Shown here in pieces: positions 26,408 through 35,495 of a DNA stretch of 51,446 nucleotides. The translations under genes and the position numbers were made by a program. Source of the stretch: Xenococcaceae cyanobacterium MO_188.B32 (lineage in GTDB: Bacteria; Cyanobacteriota; Cyanobacteriia; Cyanobacteriales; Xenococcaceae). Each line of letters opens with the position of its first letter. Position 1 is the stretch's first letter. Location: positions 1-51,446 of the forward strand of contig JASJDJ010000024.1 of assembly GCA_030065635.1 (NCBI GenBank), written 5' to 3'. The notes below the pieces were generated by a model. It had not been told where the DNA came from. It saw only the letters and a list, made by a program, of their open reading frames with translations, and searched no databases.

Positions 26408-26618
26408 GTTAGGAGTTGAGGAGTGCAGGAGTACAGGAGTTCAGAATTATATATAATTTGGCTTAGGTAGTTATCCTATTCCCTGTCCCCTGTTTCCTAT
26501 TCTGCTGGTTGAAAGAACGAGTTTCCGCCAAGCTGCACTAGTGATTAGGATTGTATCAATAGTTGAAGAGATTCAAACCAAGTAAAATGCAGGTGACCAA
26601 TCATCAAGAAATCTATGA

Positions 26619-26804
26619 CAATATCCCGCATTTCTCACAAAAAAGGCGATCGCCTTTTTTGAAAGCTTTGTGTAGTAAGCGTTTGACCCTGCTTAAAATG
26701 AATCGAAAAAAACTACACACTGTTGAAACCCTTATTCTGCTTGGATTTGACCAGACAAGGGTTATAGCCTCTCAAAATATCTTTGTGAGAAATGCGGGAT
26801 TGGT
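26619..26804. mobile_element. MITE-like element with 22-bp inverted ends
   Basis: Left end 26619-26641 and right end 26782-26804 are near-identical inverted repeats with the core CCCGCATTTCTCACAAA. The 186-base unit has no transposase. Just inside the left end is a perfect 22-base palindrome (26639-26660) centred on the HIP1-like GGCGATCGCC with A and T runs, which could also stop transcription. A further AACCCTT/AAGGGTT dyad lies near 26729-26762. No clear target duplication was found. An 81-codon ORF spans it but lacks coding character. Confidence 0.7.
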
Positions 26805-26917
26805 ATAGTCAGGCTAGAATTTGCAATTAACGATCGAGGAGATAGCGAAATAATTTTCAAGATCGGCGATCGCTTTTAAGTTTCCATACTAAAATCAACT
26901 TAGCACTGCATCATATT

Positions 26918-27310
26918 TCATCCTACTAAAGAAACAATCTGATTGATAAACTTTTGATGATCGACTATGGGCTTAGAAATATAGTCGTCAGCACCACTTT
27001 GTTTCAGAAAATTTTCCCTGTCTCCTTGCATAGCATGGGCTGTGACTAAAATTACTGGTAGAGAGGCAGTTTGGGGATCGGACTTGAGCATCTGCGTAAT
27101 TTTAATTCCATCTACAGGTTTACCCTCATAAACACTGTTGGCCAGAGAAACATCCATCAAAATAACATCAACTTCTCCAGATTGAGCAAACTGTAAGACT
27201 TCTTCTACATCTTCAGTGCCTTTTACGTCTAAACCACCACGTTTAGTCAAAATTTTGGAAAAAACCCGAAAATTAATCGGATCGTCTTCTACAATCAAAA
27301 CGGTTGTCAT
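26918..27310 (-). CDS. Single-domain response regulator (CheY/DivK-like)
   Basis: A stand-alone phosphoreceiver domain of 130 residues without output domain. The acidic pocket is Glu8, Asp9, Asp10, the phosphoacceptor Asp53 in VILMDVSL, switch residue Thr90 in VILVTAHAM and Lys113 in YISKP, all canonical. SLANSVYEGKPVDGIK forms an enlarged loop after the phosphorylation site, as in receivers that pair with large hybrid kinases. No histidine kinase is nearby, so the partner is unknown. The gene is divergent from the gyrase-like gene. Confidence 0.95.
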   Translation of the reverse strand: MTTVLIVEDDPINFRVFSKILTKRGGLDVKGTEDVEEVLQFAQSGEVDVILMDVSLANSVYEGKPVDGIKITQMLKSDPQTASLPVILVTAHAMQGDRENFLKQSGADDYISKPIVDHQKFINQIVSLVG

Positions 27311-27437
27311 AGATATAAATCCAGAAAATTATCTTTCAAATACAAGGAACTTAGTGTTAAGAATAACTTGAATGGGGTTTTCTTATTTTAAGGAAACCAA
27401 TACCCATTGTGGCTTAAAAATGTAGGATAGGAAACTC

Positions 27438-30026
27438 ATGGCAAAACAGCTTAACTTACTCTCGACTGGTCAAATCATCCCCACAGCTTTACATGTGGAG
27501 ATGGAGAGGTCTTATTTAGAATATGCCATGAGTGTAATTATCGGTAGAGCTTTACCAGATGTTCGAGATGGACTCAAGCCAGTACACAGGCGCATACTGT
27601 ACGCTATGCACGAATTAGGACTAACTCCCGATCGCCCTTATCGTAAATGTGCCCGCGTGGTTGGCGATGTTCTTGGTAAATATCATCCCCATGGAGACCA
27701 GTCTGTCTATGACGCTTTAGTCAGGATGGTACAAAATTTTTCTTCTCGCTATCCGTTACTAGATGGTCATGGTAACTTTGGTTCTGTGGATAACGATCCT
27801 CCCGCAGCAATGCGTTACACAGAAACTAGACTTGCTCCCATCGCCGATACGGCTATGTTAAGCGAAATTGGGGAAGCCACAGTGAACTTTATCGACAACT
27901 TTGATAGTTCTCAACAAGAGCCAGTAGTTCTGCCTACTCAACTGCCAATTTTATTACTTAATGGTTGTTCTGGTATTGCTGTAGGCATGGCAACTAATAT
28001 ACCTCCTCATAATTTGGCTGAAGTTGTTGATGGCTTAATTGCTCTAATTGATAAACCAGAATTACCAGAGGAAAAGTTATGGCAATTAATTCCTGGACCT
28101 GATTTTCCTACAGGAGGAGAAATTGTCGAACTGCAAGGTATTCGCGATGCTTATCAGACGGGAAGAGGCATTATCAAAGTTAGAGGTGTAGCCAAGGTAG
28201 AAAGAATATCTGTCAGTAAAAAAAGACGTAAACAGAGAACAGCTATTGTAATTACAGAGTTGCCTTATCAAGTTAATAAAGCTGGTTGGATTGAAAAGGT
28301 AGCAGATTTAGTTAATCAAGCACGTTTAGAGGGTATTGCGGATATTCGGGATGAAAGCGATCGCGATGGTTTACGAGTAGTAATAGAACTTAAAAAGGAT
28401 ACTCAACCCCAAGCAGTTTTACAACAACTCTATCGACAAACTGCTCTCCAAAGTAATTTTGGGGCGATTATGTTAGCTTTAGTGAATAATAAACCTTGCC
28501 AACTACCTTTACGCAGACTGCTACAGGAATTTCTGCAATTTCGGGAAGAAACTCTGATTAAGCAGTACAGTCATGAATTAGAACAAACACAACAACGTTT
28601 ACATTTGGTAGCAGGTTTGTTGGTAGCCTTGAATAATCTCGATCGGGTAATTGATATCTTACGCCACGCTGCGGATGGTACTACAGCCAAACACAGATTA
28701 ACAGCAGAATTACATATTAGTGATGCTCAAGCAGATTCTATTTTAGCTATGCCGATGCGTCGTCTCACTGGTTTAGAAAGACAAAAGTTAGAAACTGAAT
28801 CTCGGGATTTACAAGAGCGTATTACTCAGTTGGAACAACTATTGGGCGATCGCCACGAATTGATGAAAGCTCTTAAAAAAGAATTACGGGCTCTCAAGCG
28901 TAAATTTGGGGATGAAAGACGGACTAAAATTATCAATACTGTTGCTGCTAATCAACAGGGAAATATTATTAAGTCAACAGCAGCTAAGGAAAGTAAAATA
29001 AGACAGGGAGTTTCTGACGCTAAAATAGAGCGCAAAAACAGTATTAAAGCTAAAAATAGTTCTAAAAAAGTACAAGCTCAACCAATACAAAGCTCTGTCT
29101 TTAACAGTGAGCGATCGCCTGATGCTAGGGTCAAAATAACTGCTAATGGGTGCATTTATTGGCAAAATCCCCCTATGGCACCGAAATCTGCTAGTTCTCC
29201 TCTAAACAAAGGAGAAGACTTTGTCATTCACAGCGAAGCTATAGGCAAACAAGAACATTTAATTGTCATAACTGATAGTGGTAAAGCCTATCCCGTAGCA
29301 GTAGAAGATATCCCTCCCGTAGAAACCATCGCCCAAACAACCACCTTAAGTCTGCTATCGAAAACTACTCAAAGAGATGCCAGTAGAACAGTGGCTCACT
29401 TTTTCCTTCCCGAACAAAATACCAATCTCGATCTAGTTTTGCTCACAGAAAAAGGAATCATTAAACGACTTAAAGCTACTGAACTCGATAGTCTGGGTAA
29501 TCGTGGTTTAGTTCTGATTAAATTAAAAGAACAAGACCGTCTTCGCTATGTTTGTTTTGCCCACGAAGATGAACAAATTGCGATCGCTACCACTGGAGGG
29601 CGAATTTTGCGCTTCCCCATTAACGACCGACAAATACCTATAATGGGACGGAATGCTCGAGGAAATCAGGCTTCTAGACTACGCTATGGAGAAGAATTAG
29701 CTGGTTGTGTTATTTGTAGTAGCAGCCATCGTTTACTCTTAGTTTCTCAATTGGGTTATGGAAAATCTCTTCCTCTAAGCGATCTCCGATTGGCCAATAG
29801 AGGAGACATCGGAACACAAGCCATGCACTTTACCAGCAAAGAGGATAACTTGGCTGTCATGACTCTAGCCAAAACAAAGGCAGAAGCTATTCTGACTACC
29901 GATACGGCAAAACGATTGATTCTTCCTGTAGATTCTGTTCCTGTTGAGGACAAAAATAGTATCGGGGAAAAAATAGTCAAACTAAGAGGAGAAGAAAAAA
30001 TAGTCGATATCTATCTCAAACCTTAA
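27438..30026 (+). CDS. Type IIA topoisomerase subunit A (GyrA/ParC-like)
   Basis: DNA cleavage-reunion subunit. The winged-helix/tower core shows [20 protein letters not shown], the quinolone-region motif [14 protein letters not shown] (about 81-94), and catalytic Tyr127 in [10 protein letters not shown] coiled-coil follows at about 360-500, then a basic low-complexity linker (about 500-560) and beta-pinwheel blades such as [18 protein letters not shown] find no QRRGGKG-type GyrA box that would allow negative supercoiling; the equivalent place reads [10 protein letters not shown]. Cyanobacteria often have two such genes, and this may be the second, ParC-like one. The length of 862 is normal for either. 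Symbol left open for that reason. Confidence 0.93.
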   Translation: MAKQLNLLSTGQIIPTALHVEMERSYLEYAMSVIIGRALPDVRDGLKPVHRRILYAMHELGLTPDRPYRKCARVVGDVLGKYHPHGDQSVYDALVRMVQNFSSRYPLLDGHGNFGSVDNDPPAAMRYTETRLAPIADTAMLSEIGEATVNFIDNFDSSQQEPVVLPTQLPILLLNGCSGIAVGMATNIPPHNLAEVVDGLIALIDKPELPEEKLWQLIPGPDFPTGGEIVELQGIRDAYQTGRGIIKVRGVAKVERISVSKKRRKQRTAIVITELPYQVNKAGWIEKVADLVNQARLEGIADIRDESDRDGLRVVIELKKDTQPQAVLQQLYRQTALQSNFGAIMLALVNNKPCQLPLRRLLQEFLQFREETLIKQYSHELEQTQQRLHLVAGLLVALNNLDRVIDILRHAADGTTAKHRLTAELHISDAQADSILAMPMRRLTGLERQKLETESRDLQERITQLEQLLGDRHELMKALKKELRALKRKFGDERRTKIINTVAANQQGNIIKSTAAKESKIRQGVSDAKIERKNSIKAKNSSKKVQAQPIQSSVFNSERSPDARVKITANGCIYWQNPPMAPKSASSPLNKGEDFVIHSEAIGKQEHLIVITDSGKAYPVAVEDIPPVETIAQTTTLSLLSKTTQRDASRTVAHFFLPEQNTNLDLVLLTEKGIIKRLKATELDSLGNRGLVLIKLKEQDRLRYVCFAHEDEQIAIATTGGRILRFPINDRQIPIMGRNARGNQASRLRYGEELAGCVICSSSHRLLLVSQLGYGKSLPLSDLRLANRGDIGTQAMHFTSKEDNLAVMTLAKTKAEAILTTDTAKRLILPVDSVPVEDKNSIGEKIVKLRGEEKIVDIYLKP

Positions 30027-30051
30027 TATAACGTGAGTTCGGAATTCAGAG

Positions 30052-30095
30052 TGACCTTCGGTAGTCGCTGACCTTCGGTAGTCGCTTCGCGTACG
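30052..30095. repeat. Tandem 17-mer plus dispersed repeat
   Basis: Two contiguous copies of TGACCTTCGGTAGTCGC (30052-30068 and 30069-30085) run into CGGTAGTCGCTTCGCGTACG (30076-30095). The reverse complement of this 20-mer occurs exactly at 50871-50890, so it is a dispersed repeat. Confidence 0.85.
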
Positions 30096-30229
30096 CGTAC
30101 GGAGTTTGTAGTTAGGGAAAAACGCGGTGTTAATTAACGATAAAATCAGCATTCCCGCCTTCTATTTGGGATGACTGGTTACATTGTATAGAAGAAGTCA
30201 AAAAAGGAAAAGTTAATACAGAACTTTGA

Positions 30230-31387
30230 CTAAAATATAACGAGAATGCCCATGGTTCAATTATAGCTGCTGGAATTGTTATTGGAAAACAGCTTGAAGA
30301 TATAATTAACCTTTATGAACAAAGAGGGAAAGATATATTTTTAAAAAGAATAAAATGGCAAAGGCAAATTCGTTTTGTTAGTGCAAACCTTTCTTCTAAT
30401 GTTTTATATCCACATGAAACTTCATTTAATATTTTTAATATTTTTTCTAATGAGAAAAAAGGATTAATTCCTGTTTTACAAAGTGAATTGGGAATAGATA
30501 CAACATTCAATTCTATTGAGGGAAGAAAGCCTGATTTTTTTATTACTGCTTATGATACCTATAGTAGAGTTACGAAATGGTTTACAACTGGTCAACTTAA
30601 TACTGGAATATATGCAACCCCAGGAGGTCAAAATTTTTTGAGATGGGTTAAAGAACAAAATCTTTGGGAAATATGCACTGCTTCTGCATCAGCTCCAACA
30701 TTTTTTCCTCCTTACCCAATTTCATTAACTTCAAACGATCAATTGCCACATATAGATGGTGGAATATCTGCTAATAATCCTTCTCTTTCTGTTATTGCTC
30801 ATGTTTTACGAGATAGGAACATAAAACTTGAAGATATTAGTATGTTATCTATTGGAACAGGTAAAACTACCAAGCGCTTTGACTATAAAACGATAAAGGG
30901 ATGGGGTTCGGTGCAGTGGGGTCGAAACGTACCTCATATATTTATAGATCCTGCATCTAATAATGGTGAAAAAATTTGTAAATGTATTTTAAATAGTGTA
31001 AGTAATAAACAAATAAATTACTTACGCCTTGATTTTAACTTAAATAAACAATTAAAGGGAGAACCAGATTTTCAACAAACTCGAGAGCCGTTAAAGAAAC
31101 CTTATAATGAGTATCTGATGAAAAAATATAAAAAACAATACATGGAAAAACACAAAAAAGGATCCCAAGAAAATATGAATAAATGGTCAGAGGATGAGTG
31201 GGTAAAAGAATTAGAAAAAAAAATAAAGGCTGATAATGGTAAAAAGCTTAACCTTACTGTTACAGAAGATATTGACGATTTTGAGTCATGTTCTAGTTTA
31301 AAAGAAGTAACAGAATTATATATTGATTATAGTAGTGTTAGAGATCAAATAAGAGAATTTATTACACACAATCCGCCAATCAACTAA
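30230..31387 (+). pseudogene. Patatin-like phospholipase lacking its N-terminus
   Basis: Patatins are lipid acyl hydrolases with a Ser-Asp dyad. This frame contains GSIIAAGIVIG, just after where the nucleophile elbow GxSxG should be, then CTASASAPTFFPPY and the catalytic Asp in HIDGGISANNPS. The oxyanion Gly-rich loop and the nucleophile Ser are missing: upstream of NENAHGSIIAA the sequence diverges and reaches a TGA at 30227-30229. A TTG at 30488 could start a 299-codon product, also without Ser. The C-terminal part is rich in Lys/Asn and the DNA is more AT-rich than its neighbours, which suggests acquisition followed by decay. Confidence 0.75.
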
Positions 31388-31389
31388 GA

Positions 31390-32220
31390 TTACTCATCTT
31401 TCAGCAGCCAAAAACCCGTATAAGTCATTCCCGAATCATCTGGTTGTACTAAAAGAAAGTGTAAACCCTGACTCTGTTGCTTACTTTGCTCATAATTTCG
31501 CGCAGCTTTGGCTACTGCTTCATTTTCAAAGGTGGCAAAAACCCAGCGATCGACTAATCCTACTTCTAAAACTAATCCCCCCGATCTTCCTACTTCTGTG
31601 GGAATATAGTTTAAAGCGACTGGTTGTTTTTGCTCTAGCCAACGAACAATTTGGAGAGATTTTCTGCCTCCATAAATAACTACTCCTGGTACTACTACGC
31701 TAGAAGATATGCCTAAATTAATTGGTAATAGAGATTCTGGTAAATTAAGAACGGGTATAGGGCGATCGCTAAATGTCTGTTCGATTTCTCCCGCAGCGAC
31801 ACTGGCAAAATTCCATTCTTCTCCCCATAAATCTTCTGGTAGAGGTTGAGGTGGTGGTTTATCTAAAGCAAGAGGGTTATAGTTGGGTATTTGCCGTCCG
31901 TACTGACTAGCCTGTTTAGTTAATTCTTGTTTTAAAGCAGTTGTGTGCCTAGTTGCTTCGATTTCAATTCCTAATTGTTCTGCTGCTATAGACAATAAAC
32001 CTAAAGCTTGAGGACGAAAAACTTGTATTTTATCTGGTAACTTTGTATCTGCTGCCTGACGTAGTCGATCGCTCAACCATTTTGCATTAGCCTGAGACTG
32101 CAAACATTCAGCTTCATGAACTAAATTTCCCGCGCGATCGCAAATTAGTAATTTCCATTGTTTTTGTTCTTTGTTATTTAGCCACGGAAAATAATAAAAA
32201 TCAATTTGCCAAATTTTCAT
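31390..32220 (-). CDS. Tab2/Atab2-family RNA-binding protein
   Basis: Tab2 proteins (DUF1092) bind mRNA and are needed for translation of photosystem I, and in plants also photosystem II, subunits. The 276-residue product shows IWQIDFYYFPW at the N-terminus, KIQVFRPQALGLLSIAAEQLGI, the degenerate LPEDLWGEEWNFASV centre, and the family ending MTYTGFWLLKDE. Length and motif order match cyanobacterial homologues. ATG start at 32220. Its 3' end abuts the patatin pseudogene with two bases between stops, so the pseudogene may have been inserted close to it. Confidence 0.92.
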   Translation of the reverse strand: MKIWQIDFYYFPWLNNKEQKQWKLLICDRAGNLVHEAECLQSQANAKWLSDRLRQAADTKLPDKIQVFRPQALGLLSIAAEQLGIEIEATRHTTALKQELTKQASQYGRQIPNYNPLALDKPPPQPLPEDLWGEEWNFASVAAGEIEQTFSDRPIPVLNLPESLLPINLGISSSVVVPGVVIYGGRKSLQIVRWLEQKQPVALNYIPTEVGRSGGLVLEVGLVDRWVFATFENEAVAKAARNYEQSKQQSQGLHFLLVQPDDSGMTYTGFWLLKDE

Positions 32221-32424
32221 AAAGTTACCGTAAAGAGCAAAAATTTATTTAAAAAAAACAGTTTGCCTTTTCTTATTGTTGCAAAAAGGATTCAAGTTTT
32301 CAAATTTTTAGTAAATTTATTATTTTTTTCTTGTCATTATTATTTAATTTGTTGATAATAACAATACTACGTTTGGTTACAAATTTAATTAACTTAGAGA
32401 TCTTATATATATTTAGTATTTTTC

Positions 32425-33189
32425 ATGAAATTATATTTTTTTTTACTATCTATACCAGTAAGTTTAATTAATTTATTTATTAGTAGTAATATCGTTATAG
32501 CAGCTTATTTTAATCCTTTAACTGGTTATAGTGAAGCTGATTTAGTCCCAGAAATTAATAATGGTAGTTTTGTTGATAAATTTAATACTACTAGTAATAT
32601 TGGCGATGATGGAATGGCAAATTATGAACTAGAACTTAATAATATAGTTCCTCCTCAAACCGTTGATGAAAAATCTTCTAGTAAAAAGCAATTTCTTGGG
32701 AAAAATGGTGAAAAAGTAGATTTTCAACGATCTTTTGAGGGTGAAATACTTAAATACCAAGTTGATAAAGAAGTTTTAAATGCTATTAACGTCAATGAAG
32801 CAGGATTGGATATCAACGGCATGATTTTGAGCGCACGCTCGACAAAAAATGGTCAGACAAAATTATCTAACCTAGTTTTTGATGATGGTTCAATGTCTAC
32901 TGTCGATCTAATATCCAAAAAAAGAAAAATTGATTTTCTCAAAATTAGTGGTATAGACAATACCTTTACCTTTAGCGGGACACAAGTTTTTTCTTGGATA
33001 GGAGAAAGACCAGAAAATAACGATTTAGCTTATAAAATTAGAGTGGGTACTTTTCAAGAGCCAAAATCTAATTTATATAAGGCTAATAGTGCGAGTCGGC
33101 TGAGTGCAATAGAAGTTCCCGAAACTAAGACTATTTCTTTATTTTCTTTACTTTTAGTCGGGATGGTCTTTACTCATCTTCGTCGTTAG
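32425..33189 (+). CDS. Exported protein with PEP-CTERM-like sorting tail
   Basis: A 254-residue surface or exopolymer-associated protein. Residues 1-27 form a signal peptide (LLSIPVSLINLFISSNIVIA) with cleavage after IAA or nearby. The middle is Asn/Asp-rich beta-type sequence without a domain I recognise. The tail from about 231 has VPET, a hydrophobic helix (ISLFSLLLVGMVF) and a terminal HLRR, the tripartite PEP-CTERM layout with Thr in place of the second Pro. Such proteins are processed by exosortase. The gene is AT-rich, with a long AT-rich leader, and stands alone. Confidence 0.75.
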   Translation: MKLYFFLLSIPVSLINLFISSNIVIAAYFNPLTGYSEADLVPEINNGSFVDKFNTTSNIGDDGMANYELELNNIVPPQTVDEKSSSKKQFLGKNGEKVDFQRSFEGEILKYQVDKEVLNAINVNEAGLDINGMILSARSTKNGQTKLSNLVFDDGSMSTVDLISKKRKIDFLKISGIDNTFTFSGTQVFSWIGERPENNDLAYKIRVGTFQEPKSNLYKANSASRLSAIEVPETKTISLFSLLLVGMVFTHLRR

Positions 33190-33218
33190 ATTTGGAAGTC
33201 ACCGTTACACCGTGACAG

Positions 33219-33241
33219 CCCTAAACAGAAGATAGGGTTTT
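33219..33241 (+). terminator. Hairpin with T-run after the PEP-CTERM gene
   Basis: CCCTA (33219-33223) and TAGGG (33233-33237) form a stem followed by TTTT at 33238-33241. It lies 30 bases after the stop codon. The stem is short, so termination is plausible but not certain. Confidence 0.5.
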
Positions 33242-33243
33242 GT

Positions 33244-33271
33244 TGGGTTACGCTACCGCTAATCTAACCCA
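33244..33271. repeat. Dispersed hairpin repeat (TTGTTGGGTT family)
   Basis: TGGGTTA and TAACCCA form a perfect dyad around CGCTACCGCTAATC. It is the second copy of the family seen at 9669. Confidence 0.6.
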
Positions 33272-33362
33272 GACACAATCAAGGACTTTAGAAGTTTCGT
33301 CAGTCAAGCAGCTTAATTCCAAAGAAAAATAGCCCATAACCATTCTCAAATCTAAACCCTCG

Positions 33363-33593
33363 TTACTTTAGCCAACCCGCACTTAAAGCAATAGTAAGGG
33401 TAATAAAAGTAATACTTAATGCCCAAGTAATACGGTTGAGAGTCTTTTCTGCACTTTTAGTGCTAGTAAATAATTGTGCTTGTCCGCCAATACCACCTAA
33501 ACCATCGCCTTTAGGACTGTGCAGCAAAACTAAAATAATTAATAAAGAAGCTGAAGTTGCCCAAATAATCTGAAATAACTGATATGCTTTCAT
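33363..33593 (-). CDS. secG: Preprotein translocase subunit SecG
   Basis: SecG is the small stimulatory subunit of the SecYEG translocon. The 76-residue product has two transmembrane helices (about 6-24 and 54-72) joined by the conserved cytoplasmic loop LHSPKGDGLGGIGGQAQLF, followed by STKSAEKTLNRIT. This pattern is diagnostic. ATG start. Monocistronic, with the TetR gene upstream on the same strand 99 bases away. Confidence 0.95.
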   Translation of the reverse strand: MKAYQLFQIIWATSASLLIILVLLHSPKGDGLGGIGGQAQLFTSTKSAEKTLNRITWALSITFITLTIALSAGWLK

Positions 33594-33692
33594 CTGATAA
33601 AGTTACTAATCTAATCTTAAAAAACTAAATATTACCGACTATTATTGTATTCTATTCTCGAACAAACCAAGAATTATGGTAAAAATTGTCAG

Positions 33693-34271
33693 CTATAAAG
33701 GCAATTCCCGCGAACTATCAATTAGAGTGGATAATGCCTGTCGACCATGATTAGCACCTATTGAAACTCCTTCGATGGTAGCCATCAAGCTCGCTCCTCC
33801 AATTAAAAGCAAATATTGTTGGGAAAATGATTCTGAATCCTTTACACCAGCTTGTTCTGCTAATTGCTTAATCTGTAACCGAATTGACTCTCTGACTTGT
33901 ACCGAGACATCATGAGCAGGATGAGACGCATCGGCTATTTCCAGTACAGCATTGATAAAAGGGCAACCCCGAAAATCTGGGCTAGCATACCATTCCTGCA
34001 ATACGTCGAATGTTGCTAATAGTCTCTCTTTAGCAGTATTACCACGATTTCGCGTCGTCGTTTCAAACCAATGCAACCATTCTGTAGCGCGGTGTTTCAT
34101 TACTGCTTCAATTAGTTTGTCTTTCGAGGTAAAGTACCGATACAGAGTTCTTTTGGCTACGCCACTAGTAGCAATAATCTCGTTAATACCCACCTTTTGA
34201 ATACCCTTTTGATAAAAGAGTTGGGAGGCAGTTTCTAAAATTTGCTGGCGAGGATTACTAGAAAATTTCAT
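33693..34271 (-). CDS. TetR/AcrR-family repressor
   Basis: A 192-residue one-component regulator. The N-terminal helix-turn-helix lies at about residues 29-48 (INEIIATSGVAKRTLYRYF), preceded by the usual ILETASQLFYQKGIQKVG. The C-terminal ligand and dimerisation domain has a WLHWFETTTRNRGN segment and FRGCPFINAVLEIAD, a feature of the subgroup related to NemR/YxaF-type regulators. It is divergent from a carboxymuconolactone decarboxylase-family gene; two matching palindromes in the 100-base gap are the likely operators, giving autoregulation and control of the neighbour. The inducer is unknown; electrophiles or quinones are reasonable guesses. Confidence 0.93.
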   Translation of the reverse strand: MKFSSNPRQQILETASQLFYQKGIQKVGINEIIATSGVAKRTLYRYFTSKDKLIEAVMKHRATEWLHWFETTTRNRGNTAKERLLATFDVLQEWYASPDFRGCPFINAVLEIADASHPAHDVSVQVRESIRLQIKQLAEQAGVKDSESFSQQYLLLIGGASLMATIEGVSIGANHGRQALSTLIDSSRELPL

Positions 34272-34284
34272 TTTGACTCAAAGT

Positions 34285-34298
34285 AGACAAAGTTGTCT
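34285..34298. promoter_or_regulatory. TetR-type operator, copy 1
   Basis: The palindrome AGACAAAGTTGTCT (half-sites AGACAA and TTGTCT, two-base spacer) lies 14 bases upstream of the repressor start codon, so binding would block the repressor's own leader. Confidence 0.75.
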
Positions 34299-34328
34299 CT
34301 ATAGAGCTATAGTATCAACAAAATCGGT

Positions 34329-34342
34329 AGACAAACTTGTCT
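34329..34342. promoter_or_regulatory. TetR-type operator, copy 2
   Basis: AGACAAACTTGTCT repeats the same half-sites, 44 bases from the first copy and 29 bases before the start of the AhpD-like gene. Flanks are shared too (GTAGACAAA, TTGTCTCT), which supports a common binding protein. Confidence 0.75.
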
Positions 34343-34371
34343 CTTTAACTATCAAATTAGAGATTTAACTA

Positions 34372-34929
34372 ATGGAATTTACAATTCATACTTTAGAAAC
34401 AGCACCAGAAGACTCCAAACAGGCTTTAGCCCATGTCAAAGAAACCTTTAGCTTTATCCCTAATCTAGAAGGAATTTTTGCCGAAGCTCCAGCTTTATTA
34501 AAAGGTTCGATGGCGTTATGGGATTTATTTGAGAATACCAGTTTTACAGCGATCGAGCAGCAGGTAATTTATCTAACGGCGAACTATGAAAATTCCTGTG
34601 ATTATTGCATGGCAGCCCATTCTGGATTAGCAAGAGCGATCGGAATGTCTGAAGAAAATATTGAAGCTTTAAGAAAGGGAACGTCAATGCCAGACGCAAA
34701 ATTACAAGCATTACGCCATTTTACCCAACAAATGGTGAACGAGCGTGGCTGGGTAGAAGAGAGTGAAATAGAAGCGTTTATGGAAGCTGGATATAATAAA
34801 CAGCAGATATTAGAGGTAATTCTGGGCATTGCGATTAAGGTCATGCATAATTACACCAATCATATTGCTAAAACCCCTCTAGATAAACAATTCAAACCTA
34901 ATATTTGGTCAAAACCAATAGCGTCATAG
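34372..34929 (+). CDS. Carboxymuconolactone decarboxylase / AhpD-like protein
   Basis: A 185-residue helical protein of the CMD superfamily. The AhpD-type redox motif is present: NSCDYCMAAHSG gives Cys76, Cys79 and His83, expected for a peroxidase-like or disulfide-relay activity rather than for the true decarboxylase, which lacks the cysteines. The conserved region extends to IGMSEENIEALRKG. The gene is divergent from a TetR regulator and preceded by its putative operator, so it is probably induced by an oxidative or electrophilic signal. No ahpC is nearby. ATG start; a GNAT gene follows after 47 bases. Confidence 0.9.
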   Translation: MEFTIHTLETAPEDSKQALAHVKETFSFIPNLEGIFAEAPALLKGSMALWDLFENTSFTAIEQQVIYLTANYENSCDYCMAAHSGLARAIGMSEENIEALRKGTSMPDAKLQALRHFTQQMVNERGWVEESEIEAFMEAGYNKQQILEVILGIAIKVMHNYTNHIAKTPLDKQFKPNIWSKPIAS

Positions 34930-34976
34930 AATAGTAGAACTCAAAATTAAAAGTATTAATTTAAGCGTGTCAGCCA

Positions 34977-35495
34977 ATGATCTTAGTAGAACCTTGTTCG
35001 ATACAACATCTTGAAATGCTACTCGCTGGAAAGAAAAGATTCTTTGATGAATTTGGTATTTATGTAGGAGATGATTACGAACTCATGCCCCAATTGCTGC
35101 AATTTTCTTTAAATTCTCTCAAGAAAGGAACTATTTCGCCCCGTTGGTTAACCCATATGCTTATTGTAAACGAACCACGAATTATGGTGGGAATTGTAGG
35201 CTATAAGGGCAATCCTGACGATCGAGGTGTAGTTGAGATTGGTTATTCTATTGCTGCTTCTTATCAGGGCAAAGGTTTAGCTACGCAAGCAGCTAGAATT
35301 CTTCTTGACAGAGCGTTTGCTACTGGACAAGTTAAAGTTGTTAGAGCACATACTTTACCAAAGGAAAATCCGTCTACAAGCGTTCTCAAAAAAGTAGGTA
35401 TGACATTCGTTGGTGAATTTGAAGACGAAGAAGATGGGAAAGTTTGGCGTTGGGAATGTACCTACTTACCCCCCAATTCCCAAACTGCCAGCTAA
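34977..35495 (+). CDS. GNAT-family N-acetyltransferase
   Basis: Acetyl-CoA-dependent N-acetyltransferase of 172 residues, of the RimJ/RimL-like branch. The CoA-binding motif A is YQGKGLATQAARILLDRAF (about residues 96-114), preceded by the strand VEIGYSIA and followed by motif B, AHTLPKENPSTSVLKKVGM. WRWEC near the C-terminus fits the last strand. It follows the AhpD-like gene on the same strand and may be in its transcript. The last 30 bases overlap the 3' end of the convergent site-2 protease gene. Substrate unknown. Confidence 0.88.
   Translation: MILVEPCSIQHLEMLLAGKKRFFDEFGIYVGDDYELMPQLLQFSLNSLKKGTISPRWLTHMLIVNEPRIMVGIVGYKGNPDDRGVVEIGYSIAASYQGKGLATQAARILLDRAFATGQVKVVRAHTLPKENPSTSVLKKVGMTFVGEFEDEEDGKVWRWECTYLPPNSQTAS

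Noticed and set aside
26563-26808. An 81-codon ORF on the plus strand
   Set aside because: It spans the inverted-repeat element end to end; its residues are the translation of the repeat arms and it has no coding signature.
30120-30229. A possible protein tail ending at the TGA before the patatin frame (IEEVKKGKVNTEL)
   Set aside because: Too short and without a start or a recognisable family; it may be the remains of whatever sequence replaced the patatin N-terminus.
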